64,000 nucleotides of DNA from Pandoraea bronchicola (GCF_902459805.1 NZ_CABPST010000015.1:1-64000); one strand, 5' to 3'. Shown: positions 44,615-54,887, numbered from the stretch's first letter. Made by a program: numbers and translations. The notes: a model not told the origin generated them from the sequence alone.

Positions 44615-45145
44615 TCAGCCGGCAATCGACAGCCTCGCCGAATCGACGTATTCGACCGGCAGATTGCGCCGCCGCAGCCACTCGGCCACGGCGTGTCCGG
44701 TGCCTGCCCGCCATGGGCGCACCTGCTCCGGCGAAACGAGACGGAACTCGGCAAGTTCTTCCGAGAGACGGATATCGCCATCGCAAACCGCGTGATAGGC
44801 GATGATCAACTCGTTCTTGCGCATGAATTCGTAGACGCCGAGCAGCGAAATCGCGTCGGTCTCCAGATTGGTCTCTTCCTTGATCTCGCGCCGAATGCCG
44901 TCTTCGGGCGTTTCATCGCGCTCAAGAAATCCGGTGATGAGCGCAAACATGCCCTCTGTCCACGCCGCATTGCGCGCCAGCAGGATCTGGCCGCGGTACT
45001 CGACGAGGCCAGCCACGACCGGCAACGGATTATCCCAGTGGACGAAACCACAAGCGGCATCCGGACAGGCGCGGCGAATGCGCCCGGCCACCTCCCGCGA
45101 GTCGAGCGACGAAGCGCAACGGGGACAGAAAATTAGTTCGTTCAT
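44615..45145 (-). CDS. NUDIX hydrolase with N-terminal zinc ribbon
   Basis: Encodes 176 residues. An N-terminal ribbon has Cys7, Cys10, Cys27 and Cys32, suitable for zinc, followed by FVHWDNPLPVVAGLVEY. The Nudix box runs from GFLERDETPEDG to REIKEETNLE, with the REIKEE metal-binding core complete. The ribbon-plus-Nudix order resembles NudC-like or ADP-ribose pyrophosphatase-like enzymes, but the protein lacks the full NudC length, so the substrate is unknown. Confidence 0.85.
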   Translation of the reverse strand: MNELIFCPRCASSLDSREVAGRIRRACPDAACGFVHWDNPLPVVAGLVEYRGQILLARNAAWTEGMFALITGFLERDETPEDGIRREIKEETNLETDAISLLGVYEFMRKNELIIAYHAVCDGDIRLSEELAEFRLVSPEQVRPWRAGTGHAVAEWLRRRNLPVEYVDSARLSIAG

Positions 45146-45249
45146 GATCGTTCTTCCGCGAATTCGAATATCTTAAATGAACTCATGACGCGCTGCACAT
45201 TCTGAAGATTCCGGGACGCCGGCGGACCAAGCCCGCGAGGGCCGGGGCG

Positions 45250-45255
45250 TATAAT
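45250..45255 (+). promoter_or_regulatory. -10 box of the CLC gene
   Basis: TATAAT on the plus strand 34 bases before the GTG at 45290; no good -35 seen. Confidence 0.4.
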
Positions 45256-45289
45256 CGTCCAACGTCTTTCGCTCATCGCCCACGACCAA

Positions 45290-46696
45290 GTGTCAGCCAT
45301 CCCGCCAAACACCGAGTCCGCCTCAGCTCCCCCGCCCCCATCGCCGACACCTGTGCCGGCGTCGTCGCCATCGCCGTCGCCATCGTTATCGGCCCGTCTG
45401 GCCAGAAAGGGGGTAGTACATAGGTCGCGCCGCCTCTGGCACAACTACGGCGTATTCTGGCTCGGCGCAGTGCTCGTGGGCCTGGTCTCCGTGGCGTACG
45501 CCAAGCTGATCGACTTCGGCTTCGAACTGTTCCAGCGCATGCTCTCGTATGGCGCATGGCTCCCGCTGATCGTCACGCCACTTGGCGCTGCGCTGGCCAT
45601 CTGGCTAACGCAGAAGTGCTTCCGTGGCGCCGAAGGCAGCGGTATTCCCCAGGTCATCGCCACGTTGCAGGACTCTCGGCTATCGAAATCGCTGCTGTCG
45701 CTGCGCATCATGGTCGGCAAGATCGCGATCTCGTTTCTCGGCATTCTTTGCGGCTTCACGATCGGCCGTGAAGGACCGACGGTCCAGATCGGTGCATCGC
45801 TCATGTATGCGATGCGCCGCGGTTATCGCCGCAGCAGCGCGCACATCGAGCGTCAATTGACGCTGGCAGGCGCGGCGGCCGGGCTCGCGGCCGCGTTCAA
45901 CACGCCGCTCGCGGGCGTCGTGTTTGCCATTGAGGAATTGAGCCGGAGTTTCGTCGCCCGCAACAGCGGCACGCTCATCACGGCCATCATCTTTTCCGGG
46001 GTCGTCGCCCTCGGCCTGCAGGGCAACTACCTGTACTTCGGACAGATCAAGGCGCTCACCGAGTTCCGCTGGACGCTGATCCCGGTCTTGGTCGCCGCCA
46101 GCCTGCTGACGGGCGTCGCAGGCGGCGTGTTCGGCTGGCTGATGCTTAACGTGCCACGATGGATGCCCGCGTCGCTGGTGGGTCTGCGCCGGGCACACCC
46201 GGTGCGTTTCGCGTTTCTGTGCGGGCTGACCATCGCCGTGATCGGCGTGGTCTCGGGCGGCACGACGTTCGGCAGTGGTTATGCCGAGGCGCGCGGCCTG
46301 CTCGAGTCGCACGCGGCCCTTTCGCCGCTCTACGCGCTGCTGAAGTTCGCTGCGTTGTGCGTGTCGTACCTGTCGGGGATTCCCGGCGGCATCTTCGCGC
46401 CGTCGCTCGCTATCGGGGCCGGGCTCGGCAACGTGATGGCCCACGTCACCTCAGTCATACCGCTCCCGGCCATGGCCGCGCTGTGTATGGTCGGATATCT
46501 GGCGGCGGTCACGCAATCGCCGATTACGTCGTTCGTGATCGTCATGGAGATGATCGACGGTCATCAGATGGTGATCCCTCTCATGGCCGTCGCCCTGCTC
46601 TCGACACAGGTCTCGAAAGCGATTGCGCCGTCGTTCTATCACACGCTGGCGCATCGCTTCCTCACGCCAACGGCGCCCGCGCCGCGACAGGGGTGA
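45290..46696 (+). CDS. CLC-family chloride channel/antiporter
   Basis: Encodes 468 residues from GTG. A Pro/Ser-rich cytoplasmic N-tail of about 35 residues precedes the first helix. Selectivity-filter motifs are present: GSGIPQV, GREGPTVQIG and GIFAPSLAIG, with EELSRSF between helices. ClcA-type proteins exchange Cl- for H+ and support acid resistance; others bind fluoride. The gating Glu in GREGP is present, favouring an exchanger. The start codon has a weak ribosome binding site, so the exact N-terminus is uncertain. Confidence 0.87.
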   Translation: MSAIPPNTESASAPPPPSPTPVPASSPSPSPSLSARLARKGVVHRSRRLWHNYGVFWLGAVLVGLVSVAYAKLIDFGFELFQRMLSYGAWLPLIVTPLGAALAIWLTQKCFRGAEGSGIPQVIATLQDSRLSKSLLSLRIMVGKIAISFLGILCGFTIGREGPTVQIGASLMYAMRRGYRRSSAHIERQLTLAGAAAGLAAAFNTPLAGVVFAIEELSRSFVARNSGTLITAIIFSGVVALGLQGNYLYFGQIKALTEFRWTLIPVLVAASLLTGVAGGVFGWLMLNVPRWMPASLVGLRRAHPVRFAFLCGLTIAVIGVVSGGTTFGSGYAEARGLLESHAALSPLYALLKFAALCVSYLSGIPGGIFAPSLAIGAGLGNVMAHVTSVIPLPAMAALCMVGYLAAVTQSPITSFVIVMEMIDGHQMVIPLMAVALLSTQVSKAIAPSFYHTLAHRFLTPTAPAPRQG

Positions 46697-46723
46697 ATGG
46701 CGCGACCGCCTCGCGGCGGTCGA

Positions 46724-47839
46724 TCAAGCCTTCACGCTCAGTTGCCGGATATCCGCAGCCAGGCGCTCGACCGTCTCCGGGCGGGTATCCCACGCACACA
46801 TGAAGCGGCAGCCACCCGCACCAATGAACGTGTAGAAGCGCCAGCCCTTCGCACGCAGCGCTTCGATCACGTGCAACGGCAATTCCGCGAACACGGCGTT
46901 GGCTTGTGTCTCGAACATCAGCGACACGCCCGGCACATCGCGAATGCGCTGAGCGAGCAATTGCGCCATCGCATTGGCGTGGCGTGCGTTGCGCAGCCAT
47001 GTGTCGTGTTCCAGCATGCCAAGCCACGGCGCGGAAATGAAGCGCATCTTCGACGCCAATTGCCCCGCCTGCTTCACCCGGTAGGCGAAATCTTCGGCCA
47101 GCGCGCGGTTGAAGAACACCACGGCCTCACCCACCGGCAAGCCATTCTTCGTGCCGCCGAAGCAAAGCACGTCCACGCCCGCCCGCCAGGTCACGTCGCC
47201 CGGATGACAGCCCAGTGCCGCGACCGCATTGGCGAAGCGGGCACCGTCCATATGCACACGCAGATTGCGCCGCTTGGCAACGGCCGAGATCGCCTTGATC
47301 TCGTCGACCGAGTAGACGGTACCAACTTCCGTCGCCTGCGTGAGCGTGACAACCTTGGGCTTCGGGAAGTGAATGTCCGAACGCCGGTTGATGACCGACT
47401 CGATGGCGTCTGGCGTGAGCTTGCCGTTGTTCTCGCGTCCACGCGCGGTGAGCAGCTTCGCCCCGTTGGAGAAGAATTCCGGACCACCGCACTCGTCGGT
47501 CTCGACATGTGCCAGTTCATGGCAGATGACGGAGTGATACGACTGCGATAGCGACGCCAGTGCGAGCGAATTGGCTGCCGTGCCGTTAAAGACGAAGAAG
47601 ACCTCGCAATCCGTGTCGAACAACTGGCGAATGCCGTCGCACACGCGCTGCGTCCACGTGTCGTCGCCGTAAGCAACTTCGTGGCCGCTGGCGTTTGCTT
47701 CAATCAGATAATGCAGCGCCTCGGGGCAAATTCCCGCGTAATTGTCCGACGCAAAGTGTTGCGGCGTTTGGGCCGGTTCGCTGCTGGCGCCGGCATGGGT
47801 GGCGGCGTGAGGACTCGATAGGGACGGGACTTGCGACAT
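46724..47839 (-). CDS. ltaE: Low-specificity L-threonine aldolase
   Basis: Encodes 371 residues of PLP fold type I. Visible landmarks are ASGHEVAYGDDTWTQR, VFNGTAANSLALAS, CHELAHVETDECGG, VHMDGARFANA with the PLP-stacking Asp, and FGGTKNGLPVGEAVVF with the Schiff-base Lys. It cleaves L-threonine or allo-threonine to glycine and acetaldehyde. The 27-residue N-terminal extension before ASDNYAG is poorly conserved. It converges with the CLC gene. Confidence 0.9.
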   Translation of the reverse strand: MSQVPSLSSPHAATHAGASSEPAQTPQHFASDNYAGICPEALHYLIEANASGHEVAYGDDTWTQRVCDGIRQLFDTDCEVFFVFNGTAANSLALASLSQSYHSVICHELAHVETDECGGPEFFSNGAKLLTARGRENNGKLTPDAIESVINRRSDIHFPKPKVVTLTQATEVGTVYSVDEIKAISAVAKRRNLRVHMDGARFANAVAALGCHPGDVTWRAGVDVLCFGGTKNGLPVGEAVVFFNRALAEDFAYRVKQAGQLASKMRFISAPWLGMLEHDTWLRNARHANAMAQLLAQRIRDVPGVSLMFETQANAVFAELPLHVIEALRAKGWRFYTFIGAGGCRFMCAWDTRPETVERLAADIRQLSVKA

Positions 47840-47929
47840 GACAACCTCATCAATACGGCAGGGACGCCCTGAGCATCCCCGCCTCGGATCTGCCGGCGGC
47901 CCCTGCGGTGAGCACCGGCTCGCCCGGTT

Positions 47930-48124
47930 TTACTCAGGACGCGGGTCCGACCACAGCGTGCCTGCGGTCGACCAGTTCTCGGGCTTGACGTCAGTAATGA
48001 TGATGTCCACCGACTCTGCCTTGCAACCGATCGTCTTCACCGCCGCTTCCGTGACGGCTTTGACGAATGCGCGCTTTTGCTCGACCGAGCGCCCCTCGAA
48101 CATCTCGACGTGAAACGTTGGCAT
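47930..48124 (-). CDS. 4-oxalocrotonate tautomerase-family protein
   Basis: Encodes 64 residues, the normal size of this family. It begins Met-Pro, so Pro1 becomes the catalytic base after Met removal, and has the family helix VEQKRAFVKAVTEAAVKTIG with a following Ser-Val-Asp-Ile-Ile-Ile strand. Such trimeric/hexameric enzymes tautomerise keto acids from aromatic breakdown. A small spacing from the next gene on this strand suggests an operon with the class II aldolase. Confidence 0.87.
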   Translation of the reverse strand: MPTFHVEMFEGRSVEQKRAFVKAVTEAAVKTIGCKAESVDIIITDVKPENWSTAGTLWSDPRPE

Positions 48125-48238
48125 TGCAGTCTCTCTCCTTATGTCGTTATCAAGATTGGCAGCACTGCCGCCTCTCCTATCTCTCGGGCAAAGCCTGCTG
48201 GCTTGCCTGACGCTCGCGACGGCACGCCTGCGCAGCGG

Positions 48239-49009
48239 TCAATCGCGAAACGAGGCGTCTATTTTATCCAGTTTGCGTAGTAGTGCAGGCCACTCCAACA
48301 CGCCTTCGATGGCGCCGCCGTCTTCGAGCTGAACGGCGGTCTTATCCTGCACCGCCACGCTGGGCAAATGCGGCGCCACACCGCCCGCCAGCGCCAGCAA
48401 CTGGATCTCGCACGCCTTGACCAGCGTGGCCATCAGCACAAACGCTTCGGCGACCGTGCGCCCCGTCGTCAGCGTGCCGTGATTGCGCAGCAGCATGGCC
48501 GGATGCGCGCCGAGCGAGGTCACGAGCCGCTCGCCCTCCGACGGCGAAAACGCCAGCCCTTCGTAGTCGTGATAGCCGATACGCTCGTGAAAGCGCAGGG
48601 CATGCTGCGAGATCGGCAGCAATCCATGCGGCTGGATCGACACTGCGATGCCCGCCGTATTGTGCAGATGCATGACACACGCGGCGTCAGCACGCGCCGC
48701 ATGCACCGCGCCGTGCAGGGCAAACCCAGTCACATTCACGGGGTGCTCGCTCTCCCCGACGATCTCGCCGGCCATCGTAATCTTCACCAGATTCGATGCC
48801 GTCACCTCGTCGAATGTCAGACCGAACGGGTTGATGAGAAAGTGCCCCGGCTCGCCCGGCACCATCGCAGAGATGTGGGTGTAGATGAGATCGTCCCAGC
48901 CGTGCAGTGCAACGAGCCGGTAACAGGCCGCAAGATCGACGCGCATCCGACGCTCGGCGTCGCTCATGGCAGTGGCGGCCTTTCTGCCCGCCTGCAGGGT
49001 AAAGGACAT
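48239..49009 (-). CDS. Class II aldolase/adducin-family protein
   Basis: Encodes 256 residues. The zinc-binding pattern is present as MHLHNTAGIAV and a later LLRNHGTLTTGRTVAEAF, with INPFGLTFDEVT near residue 60. Family members are fuculose- or ribulose-phosphate aldolases and epimerases, but branches without clear substrates are common. The MFS gene upstream may supply the substrate and the tautomerase lies downstream. Confidence 0.82.
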   Translation of the reverse strand: MSFTLQAGRKAATAMSDAERRMRVDLAACYRLVALHGWDDLIYTHISAMVPGEPGHFLINPFGLTFDEVTASNLVKITMAGEIVGESEHPVNVTGFALHGAVHAARADAACVMHLHNTAGIAVSIQPHGLLPISQHALRFHERIGYHDYEGLAFSPSEGERLVTSLGAHPAMLLRNHGTLTTGRTVAEAFVLMATLVKACEIQLLALAGGVAPHLPSVAVQDKTAVQLEDGGAIEGVLEWPALLRKLDKIDASFRD

Positions 49010-49070
49010 GGATAAGTCTCAGAGAAAGGAGATATCGGACCGGCAGACGGCGACACGCAGCACAGGCGCT

Positions 49071-50327
49071 TCAGCGCGCGTGCTCAAGTGAACGCCGCCA
49101 ATCCCACCCGAAGCCGATCGCGCCGAGCACGAGCACACCGCTCGCGCACAGCAGCGCTGCGGTAAAGCTGCCGGTGGCCTCGACGAGTGGCGCGGCCACC
49201 AGCGGCCCGACGATCTGCCCGATCCCGTACGATGCCGTGACCAGACCGATCAGGCCATTGGCATTGTCCCCACGCAGGCGTCGGCATTCGCGCACCGCGT
49301 ACACGGTAATCGCGGTGAACGGCAGCCCTACGAGCACACTCCCCAACGCGAACCCCACGGCATTCGGCAGCACGATACCGATTCCGACCCCCAAGCCTTG
49401 CGTGACGTAGCACGCGGCGAGCAGCAGCCGGTTGTCCCAGGCCAGCGGCGCACGCGCGCCGATGATGGCCCCCGGCATCACCATGAGTCCGAGCAGCGGG
49501 AAAAAGAGGTCGGGCCACGGCGACCCTGGGAGTGCCTGACGCGCGATAACCGGCAGGAAGGTCGCCGTGATGATGTAACCGAATCCGGCGAAGCCGTAGA
49601 GCACCGTGACCGGGATGACGCTCTCGCCGCTGCCATGATTGACCGCGTGAGCGGCAGCATGCGAGGGCGTGCCGCCAGAGGATTTGACGGTATCGGCGGT
49701 CTTCGCCGGTTCGGCGACATCGGCCGCGAACGTGCGCCAGATCACCACGAGCAATATCAGCGCCAGTACCCCACACAACAACCAGCCGCCACGCGCGGGC
49801 CACGTCAGCGTGTTGTTCAGGTTAGCAAGCAACCCCGTGACCACAATGCCTGCGCCGGGACCGGCAAAGATCACGCCGCCGAGACTCGGCATACGCAGCT
49901 CACCGAGCTTGCGGAAGCCCCACCCCGCCGAAAACACCATCGCCCATGCGCTCATCACCCCCGCCAGCGTGCGCACCACGGCCCAGACGGCGAACGACTC
50001 GAGCAGCCCCATCGCCAATGTCAGCGCGACGGTCGCCGCCAGCGCGAAACGGATGATGAGCGTCGGCGTGAAGCGCAGCCACATGCATGACAACGCCCCG
50101 ATGAAGTAACCCGCGTAATTGAGGGAAGCGAGCCAACTGCCATGTTGAATATCGGTGAGCCGCTCATGCAACATCAGCGGCAACATCGGCGTGAAGGCAA
50201 AGCGGCCAATGCCCATGGCGATGGCCAGGGCAAGCATGCAGGACAAGGCGATGCGCCACGCCGCACGCTCAGGCGATGGCTGATGCAACGAGACGGTTCT
50301 GTCGGAATCGGCGAGTGTGGCTGGCAT
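49071..50327 (-). CDS. MFS transporter, YbfB/YjiJ family
   Basis: Encodes about 418 residues with twelve hydrophobic segments. The first contains ALAIAMGIGRFAFTPMLPLM, typical of YbfB/YjiJ-type transporters. A loop of about 40 polar residues (AEPAKTADTVKSSGG region) separates the two halves. The ATG at 50327 precedes the first helix by about 25 residues; upstream frames are unlikely. It is followed 62 bases later by the class II aldolase gene, suggesting uptake of an aldol-type substrate. Confidence 0.85.
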   Translation of the reverse strand: MPATLADSDRTVSLHQPSPERAAWRIALSCMLALAIAMGIGRFAFTPMLPLMLHERLTDIQHGSWLASLNYAGYFIGALSCMWLRFTPTLIIRFALAATVALTLAMGLLESFAVWAVVRTLAGVMSAWAMVFSAGWGFRKLGELRMPSLGGVIFAGPGAGIVVTGLLANLNNTLTWPARGGWLLCGVLALILLVVIWRTFAADVAEPAKTADTVKSSGGTPSHAAAHAVNHGSGESVIPVTVLYGFAGFGYIITATFLPVIARQALPGSPWPDLFFPLLGLMVMPGAIIGARAPLAWDNRLLLAACYVTQGLGVGIGIVLPNAVGFALGSVLVGLPFTAITVYAVRECRRLRGDNANGLIGLVTASYGIGQIVGPLVAAPLVEATGSFTAALLCASGVLVLGAIGFGWDWRRSLEHAR

Positions 50328-50693
50328 GGCGATAGCTTTGTGGGAAACCACGCACCGGTGCGCGCAGCTTTCCGAATACTTTACATGCAAACCATTCCCG
50401 GATGCGGGGGTTCCCCTGCGTCGCGCAGGGCCATGGACCGTATTTGCCGTTCGAGCTCTGGGGCTCCTCACTGGAATGAAACGCTGGAGCCCTTCGCTTC
50501 GGCATCCTTGCTAATACTGAAACTGTACTGTGTGCGCGTCAGGCCACCCGACGGCACGGGATCATCCACTTTGCCAATGCAAAACGCGCACCGAAGTGCG
50601 CGTTTTGCTCAGGCCATCCCGGTAAATCACCGGAGCCAGCCAATCGAACCGGGGCAGCAGCCTGTGCTGCCGCCTTTGCCGGATCGGATCTCG
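50328..50693. other. Intergenic region between the MFS gene and alaS
   Basis: No gene is convincing over 366 bases. It contains a strong hairpin at 50581-50607 that terminates alaS and probably the MFS promoter on the left. GGCAGCA/TGCTGCC around 50654-50672 forms another hairpin without a T-run. Confidence 0.45.
50581..50607 (-). terminator. Terminator after alaS
   Basis: AAAACGCGCA-cttcgg-TGCGCGTTTT is a perfect hairpin with flanking A and T runs, 87 bases beyond the alaS stop. Confidence 0.85.
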
Positions 50694-53318
50694 TCAGACC
50701 TTGCCGGCCACCCAGCCCTGCACGCCGGCCAACGCCTGCGGCAGTTGCGACGGGTCGGTACCGCCAGCCTGCGCCATGTCCGGACGGCCACCGCCCTTGC
50801 CGCCGACCTGCTGCGCGACGAAGTTGACCAGCTCACCGGCCTTGACCTTGCCAGTGGCGTCGGCCGTCACGCCCGCGATCAGGCTGACCTTGCCGCCCTC
50901 GACAGCCGCGAGCACGATCGCCGCGCTCTTGAGCTTGTCCTTGAGCTTGTCCATCGTCTCGCGCAGCGTCTTGACGTCGGCACCTTCGAGTTGCGCGGCC
51001 AACACTTTCAGACCGTTCACGTCGACCGCCTTCTCGACCAGCTCGTCACCCTGGCTCGAAGCGAGCTTCGACTTGAGCGCCGCCAGCTCCTTCTCGAGCG
51101 ACTTGACCTGCTCCTGCACCTGCGCGATACGCGGCGTCAGTTCGGCCGGCTGGGTCTTGAGCGCAGCAGCGGCCTCGTTGACCTGATCGTCGAGCTTCTG
51201 CACGAATCGCACCGAGTTGTCGCCGGTAATGGCTTCCACACGGCGGATACCGGCGGCAACACCACCTTCCATCACGATCTTGAACAGGCCGATGTCGCCC
51301 GTACGTGTCACGTGCGTGCCGCCGCACAGTTCGCGCGACGTTCCGATATCGAGCACACGCACTTCGTCACCGTACTTCTCGCCGAACAGCGCCATCGCGC
51401 CGCCCTTGACGGCATCGTCGAAGGACATCAGCGCAGCTTGCGTCGGGGCATTGGCCAGCACTTCGGCGTTGACGATGTCTTCCACACGACGGATTTCGTC
51501 GGCGGTCATCGCGGCGTTATGGGCGAAGTCGAAACGGGTCTTGTCGGCGTCGACGAGCGAGCCCTTCTGTTGCACGTGCGCGCCCAACACTTCACGCAGC
51601 GCCTTGTGCATCAAGTGCGTAGCCGAGTGGTTGCGAACGGTGCGTGCACGGCGCACGGCATCGACCTGCGCCGTGACTGCCTCGCCCACCTTCAGCTCGC
51701 CCGACGCCAGCGTGCCGTAGTGACCGAATACGTCGGCCTGAATCTTTTGCGTGTCCGACACACCGAAACGTGCGCCCCCTGAGGTGATCAGGCCCTGATC
51801 GCCCACCTGACCGCCCGATTCAGCGTAGAACGGCGTGGTGTCGAGCACCACGATACCTTGCTGACCAGCGCAGAGCTTACCCACGCTCGTGCCGTCAACG
51901 TAGAGCGCCGTTACCTTCGCGCCTTCGAGCACCAGCTTGTCGTAGCCCTGGAAGCGGGTCTTGTCGCCGCTATATTCGAGCGCCGTCGCCATCTTGAACT
52001 TGCCCGCAGCACGGGCCTGTTCACGCTGACGCGCCATCGCGGCGTCGAACGCAGTCTCGTCGACCGTGATGCTGCGCTCGCGGCAGACGTCGGCCGTCAG
52101 ATCCAGCGGGAAACCATACGTGTCGTGCAGCTTGAAGGCGAGTTCACCGTCGAGCGTGGTCACGCCGCGCTTGGCCAGATCGGCCAGCGCGCCTTCGAGA
52201 ATCTCCATGCCGTTCTCGATGGTTTCGCCAAAACGTTCTTCTTCCTGCTTGAGCACATCGGTCACGCGCTGCTGCGCCTGCGTGAGTTCCGGATAGGCAA
52301 CGCCCATCTCGGCGACCAGATCCGGCACGAGCTTGTAGAAGAACGGCTTCTTGCAGCCCAACTTGTAGCCGTGACGGATCGCGCGGCGGACGATACGGCG
52401 CAGCACGTAGCCACGGCCTTCGTTGCCCGGAATCACGCCATCGACAATCAGGAACGAGCAGGCACGAATGTGATCGGCGATCACCTTGAGCGAGTTCGCG
52501 GCGAGATCGGTCACACCGGTCTCACGGCCAGCGGCCTTGATCAGGTGCTGGAACAGATCGATTTCGTAATTGCTATGCACGTGCTGCAGCACGGCCGCGA
52601 TACGCTCAAGCCCCATGCCGGTGTCCACGCAGGGCTTGGGCAGCGGCGTCATGTTGCCCTGCTCGTCGCGGTTGAACTGCATGAACACGAGATTCCAGAT
52701 CTCGATGTAGCGGTCGCCGTCTTCTTCCGGCGATCCCGGGGGGCCGCCCCACACATCAGCGCCGTGGTCGAAGAAGATTTCCGAGCACGGACCGCAGGGG
52801 CCGGTGTCGGCCATCTGCCAGAAGTTGTCCGAGGCATAGCGCGCGCCCTTGTTGTCGCCGATGCGGATGATGCGCTCGGTCGGCACGCCGACTTCCTTCG
52901 CCCAGATGTCGTAGGCCTCGTCGTCTTCCTTGTAGACGGTGACCCAGAGTTTGTCCTTCGGCAGCTTGTAGACCTCGGTCAGCAGTTCCCACGCATATTG
53001 AATCGCTTCGCGCTTGAAATAGTCGCCGAACGAGAAGTTGCCCAGCATTTCGAAGAACGTGTGGTGACGCGCCGTATAGCCGACGTTCTCCAGATCGTTG
53101 TGCTTGCCGCCCGCGCGTACGCTGCGCTGGGCCGTGGTCGCGCGCTTGTACGGGCGCGTCTCGAGACCGAGGAAGACGTCCTTGAACTGCACCATGCCGG
53201 AGTTCGTGAACAGCAGCGTGGGGTCATTGGACGGCACGAGGCTCGACGAGCGCACGATGGTGTGCCCCTTCGACTCGAAGAAGTTGAGGAATTTTTCCCG
53301 AATGTCTGCGACTTTCAT
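50694..53318 (-). CDS. alaS: Alanyl-tRNA synthetase
   Basis: Encodes 874 residues. The class II catalytic core has [39 protein letters not shown] and the [18 protein letters not shown] segment. The editing domain has the zinc motif HSATHLMH and the distal ELCGGTHV; the C-terminal Ala-rich region is the oligomerisation arm. It charges tRNA-Ala and clears mischarged Ser/Gly. TATAAT on the minus strand at 53384-53389 is a good -10. Confidence 0.97.
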   Translation of the reverse strand: MKVADIREKFLNFFESKGHTIVRSSSLVPSNDPTLLFTNSGMVQFKDVFLGLETRPYKRATTAQRSVRAGGKHNDLENVGYTARHHTFFEMLGNFSFGDYFKREAIQYAWELLTEVYKLPKDKLWVTVYKEDDEAYDIWAKEVGVPTERIIRIGDNKGARYASDNFWQMADTGPCGPCSEIFFDHGADVWGGPPGSPEEDGDRYIEIWNLVFMQFNRDEQGNMTPLPKPCVDTGMGLERIAAVLQHVHSNYEIDLFQHLIKAAGRETGVTDLAANSLKVIADHIRACSFLIVDGVIPGNEGRGYVLRRIVRRAIRHGYKLGCKKPFFYKLVPDLVAEMGVAYPELTQAQQRVTDVLKQEEERFGETIENGMEILEGALADLAKRGVTTLDGELAFKLHDTYGFPLDLTADVCRERSITVDETAFDAAMARQREQARAAGKFKMATALEYSGDKTRFQGYDKLVLEGAKVTALYVDGTSVGKLCAGQQGIVVLDTTPFYAESGGQVGDQGLITSGGARFGVSDTQKIQADVFGHYGTLASGELKVGEAVTAQVDAVRRARTVRNHSATHLMHKALREVLGAHVQQKGSLVDADKTRFDFAHNAAMTADEIRRVEDIVNAEVLANAPTQAALMSFDDAVKGGAMALFGEKYGDEVRVLDIGTSRELCGGTHVTRTGDIGLFKIVMEGGVAAGIRRVEAITGDNSVRFVQKLDDQVNEAAAALKTQPAELTPRIAQVQEQVKSLEKELAALKSKLASSQGDELVEKAVDVNGLKVLAAQLEGADVKTLRETMDKLKDKLKSAAIVLAAVEGGKVSLIAGVTADATGKVKAGELVNFVAQQVGGKGGGRPDMAQAGGTDPSQLPQALAGVQGWVAGKV

Positions 53319-53383
53319 AGGGTACGTGAGCGTGGGGACCGGGCGAGCTAAGCCAAGCCTGGTGGGTATTTTGCAAACTTTTG

Positions 53384-53389
53384 ATTATA
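53384..53389 (-). promoter_or_regulatory. -10 box for alaS
   Basis: TATAAT on the minus strand 66 bases before the alaS ATG; -35 not clear. Confidence 0.45.
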
Positions 53390-53485
53390 CGGGAAATCGA
53401 CCCTGCCACCGCGTCGCGCCACCAACCGCACTGCGAAACGACGCTGGTCAGAAGCGAACGGCAGGACGTAGACTCATCGCCAACA

Positions 53486-53519
53486 GTTCCGCATTGCAAA
53501 ACATTGTTCCGCGCAATGC
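53486..53519 (+). promoter_or_regulatory. Paired GTTCCGC repeats upstream of the CoA-transferase gene
   Basis: GTTCCGCATTGC at 53486 and GTTCCGCGCAATGC at 53506 repeat at exactly 20 bases, two helical turns. They may bind a transcription factor (IclR- or LysR-type regulators use such sites), but no regulator gene is in the window. Confidence 0.35.
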
Positions 53520-53562
53520 CGGCGATCACGAACAATCACGAACGCAAAGGAGATACGAATCG

Positions 53563-54786
53563 ATGGGCGCGCTGAGTCATATCCGGGTGTTGGATCTTTC
53601 GCGAGTGTTGGCGGGGCCGTGGGCCACGCAGAATCTGGCGGATCTGGGGGCGGACGTGATCAAGGTGGAGCGTCCCGGTGTGGGCGACGACACGCGTAGC
53701 TGGGGCCCGCCGTATCAGCGCGACGCCGAGGGCAACGACACGCAAGAAGCCGCTTACTATCTCGCAGCCAACCGTAACAAGCGCTCGCTCACGCTCGACA
53801 TCTCGCGCCCGGAGGGGCAAGCGATCGTGCGTGCGCTCGCCGCGCAAAGCGATGTCGTGGTCGAGAATTACAAGGTTGGCCAACTCGCGAAGTACGGTCT
53901 CGACTATGCGTCGCTCAAGGCCATCAAGCCGGATCTCGTCTACTGCTCGATCACGGGCTTCGGCCAGAACGGCCCGCACGCGTCGCGCGCCGGGTACGAC
54001 TTCATCGTGCAAGGCATTGGCGGCTTCATGAGCATTACCGGCGAGCGCGACGGCCTGCCGGGCGGCGGCCCGCAGAAGGCGGGCGTTGCTATTGCCGATC
54101 TGATGACGGGCATGTATGCGAGTCTAGCAATCATGGCCGCGCTCACCCACCGTGACCGCACGGGCGTGGGGCAGTACATCGACATGGCGTTGCTCGACAC
54201 GCAGGTCGCCATGCTCGCCAACATGAACACCAACTATCTGGCGAGCGGCAAGGCGCCCGTGCGCTGGGGCAACGCGCACCCGAACATCGTCCCGTACCAG
54301 ACCTTCCAGACAGCCGACGACGGCTGGATCATCGTGGCCGTAGGCAACGACGGTCAGTTCCGAAAGTTCGTCGAGGCGGGCGAAGCGCCGGGGCTCGCCG
54401 ACGACGCACGGTTTGCGACCAATCCGTCGCGCGTGCGTCACCGCGACACGCTCGTGCCGATCCTCGCGCAGATGGTGCGCAAGTTCGGCAAGGACGCCTG
54501 GATCGACAAGCTCGAGGCGGCTGGCGTACCGTGCGGCCCGATCAACACGCTGCCGGAAGTCTTCGCACATCCGCAAGTCATCGCCCGCGAGATGGCGGTC
54601 GAATTGCCGCATCCGTCGGGCGGCGTCGCACGCATTGTCGCCAGTCCGATGAAGATGAGCGAGACGCCACCCGTTGCCCGCAGCGCCCCGCCGACGCTGG
54701 GGCAGCACAGCGATGAAATTCTGCGCGAGCGGCTCGGGTTCGACGACGCCAGAATCGCGCAACTGCGCGGCGACAGCATCGTCTGA
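53563..54786 (+). CDS. Class III (CaiB/BaiF) CoA-transferase
   Basis: Encodes about 407 residues with family signatures: VLDLSRVLAGPWATQNLADLGADVIKVE at the start, a NRNKRSLTLD block, GFGQNGP, then AIADLMTGMYASLAI with the conserved Asp that forms the acyl-CoA/acid mixed anhydride in related enzymes, and GQYIDMALLD. It moves CoA between carboxylic acids. AAAGGAGAT precedes the ATG at 53563. It is convergent with the catabolic operon to the right and may activate a carboxylic acid product of that pathway. Confidence 0.9.
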   Translation: MGALSHIRVLDLSRVLAGPWATQNLADLGADVIKVERPGVGDDTRSWGPPYQRDAEGNDTQEAAYYLAANRNKRSLTLDISRPEGQAIVRALAAQSDVVVENYKVGQLAKYGLDYASLKAIKPDLVYCSITGFGQNGPHASRAGYDFIVQGIGGFMSITGERDGLPGGGPQKAGVAIADLMTGMYASLAIMAALTHRDRTGVGQYIDMALLDTQVAMLANMNTNYLASGKAPVRWGNAHPNIVPYQTFQTADDGWIIVAVGNDGQFRKFVEAGEAPGLADDARFATNPSRVRHRDTLVPILAQMVRKFGKDAWIDKLEAAGVPCGPINTLPEVFAHPQVIAREMAVELPHPSGGVARIVASPMKMSETPPVARSAPPTLGQHSDEILRERLGFDDARIAQLRGDSIV

Positions 54787-54849
54787 CGCCCACGAAAATG
54801 GGCCTGGCGCGAACCCAATCGCGACAGGCCCTGCCTGCCGGCGCAACCT

Positions 54850-54887
54850 ACGTTCGATCCACGTTCGATCCACGTCCGATCCACGTT
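54850..54887. repeat. Short tandem repeat (11-bp unit, 3.5 copies)
   Basis: ACGTTCGATCC is repeated three times in tandem (one copy with a T-to-C change) and followed by a partial copy. It sits between convergent CoA-transferase and lyase genes and may have a terminator or slippage origin. Confidence 0.75.

Noticed and set aside
54850-54887. Possible CRISPR-like repeat
   Set aside because: Only three and a half contiguous 11-bp units with no spacers and no cas genes.
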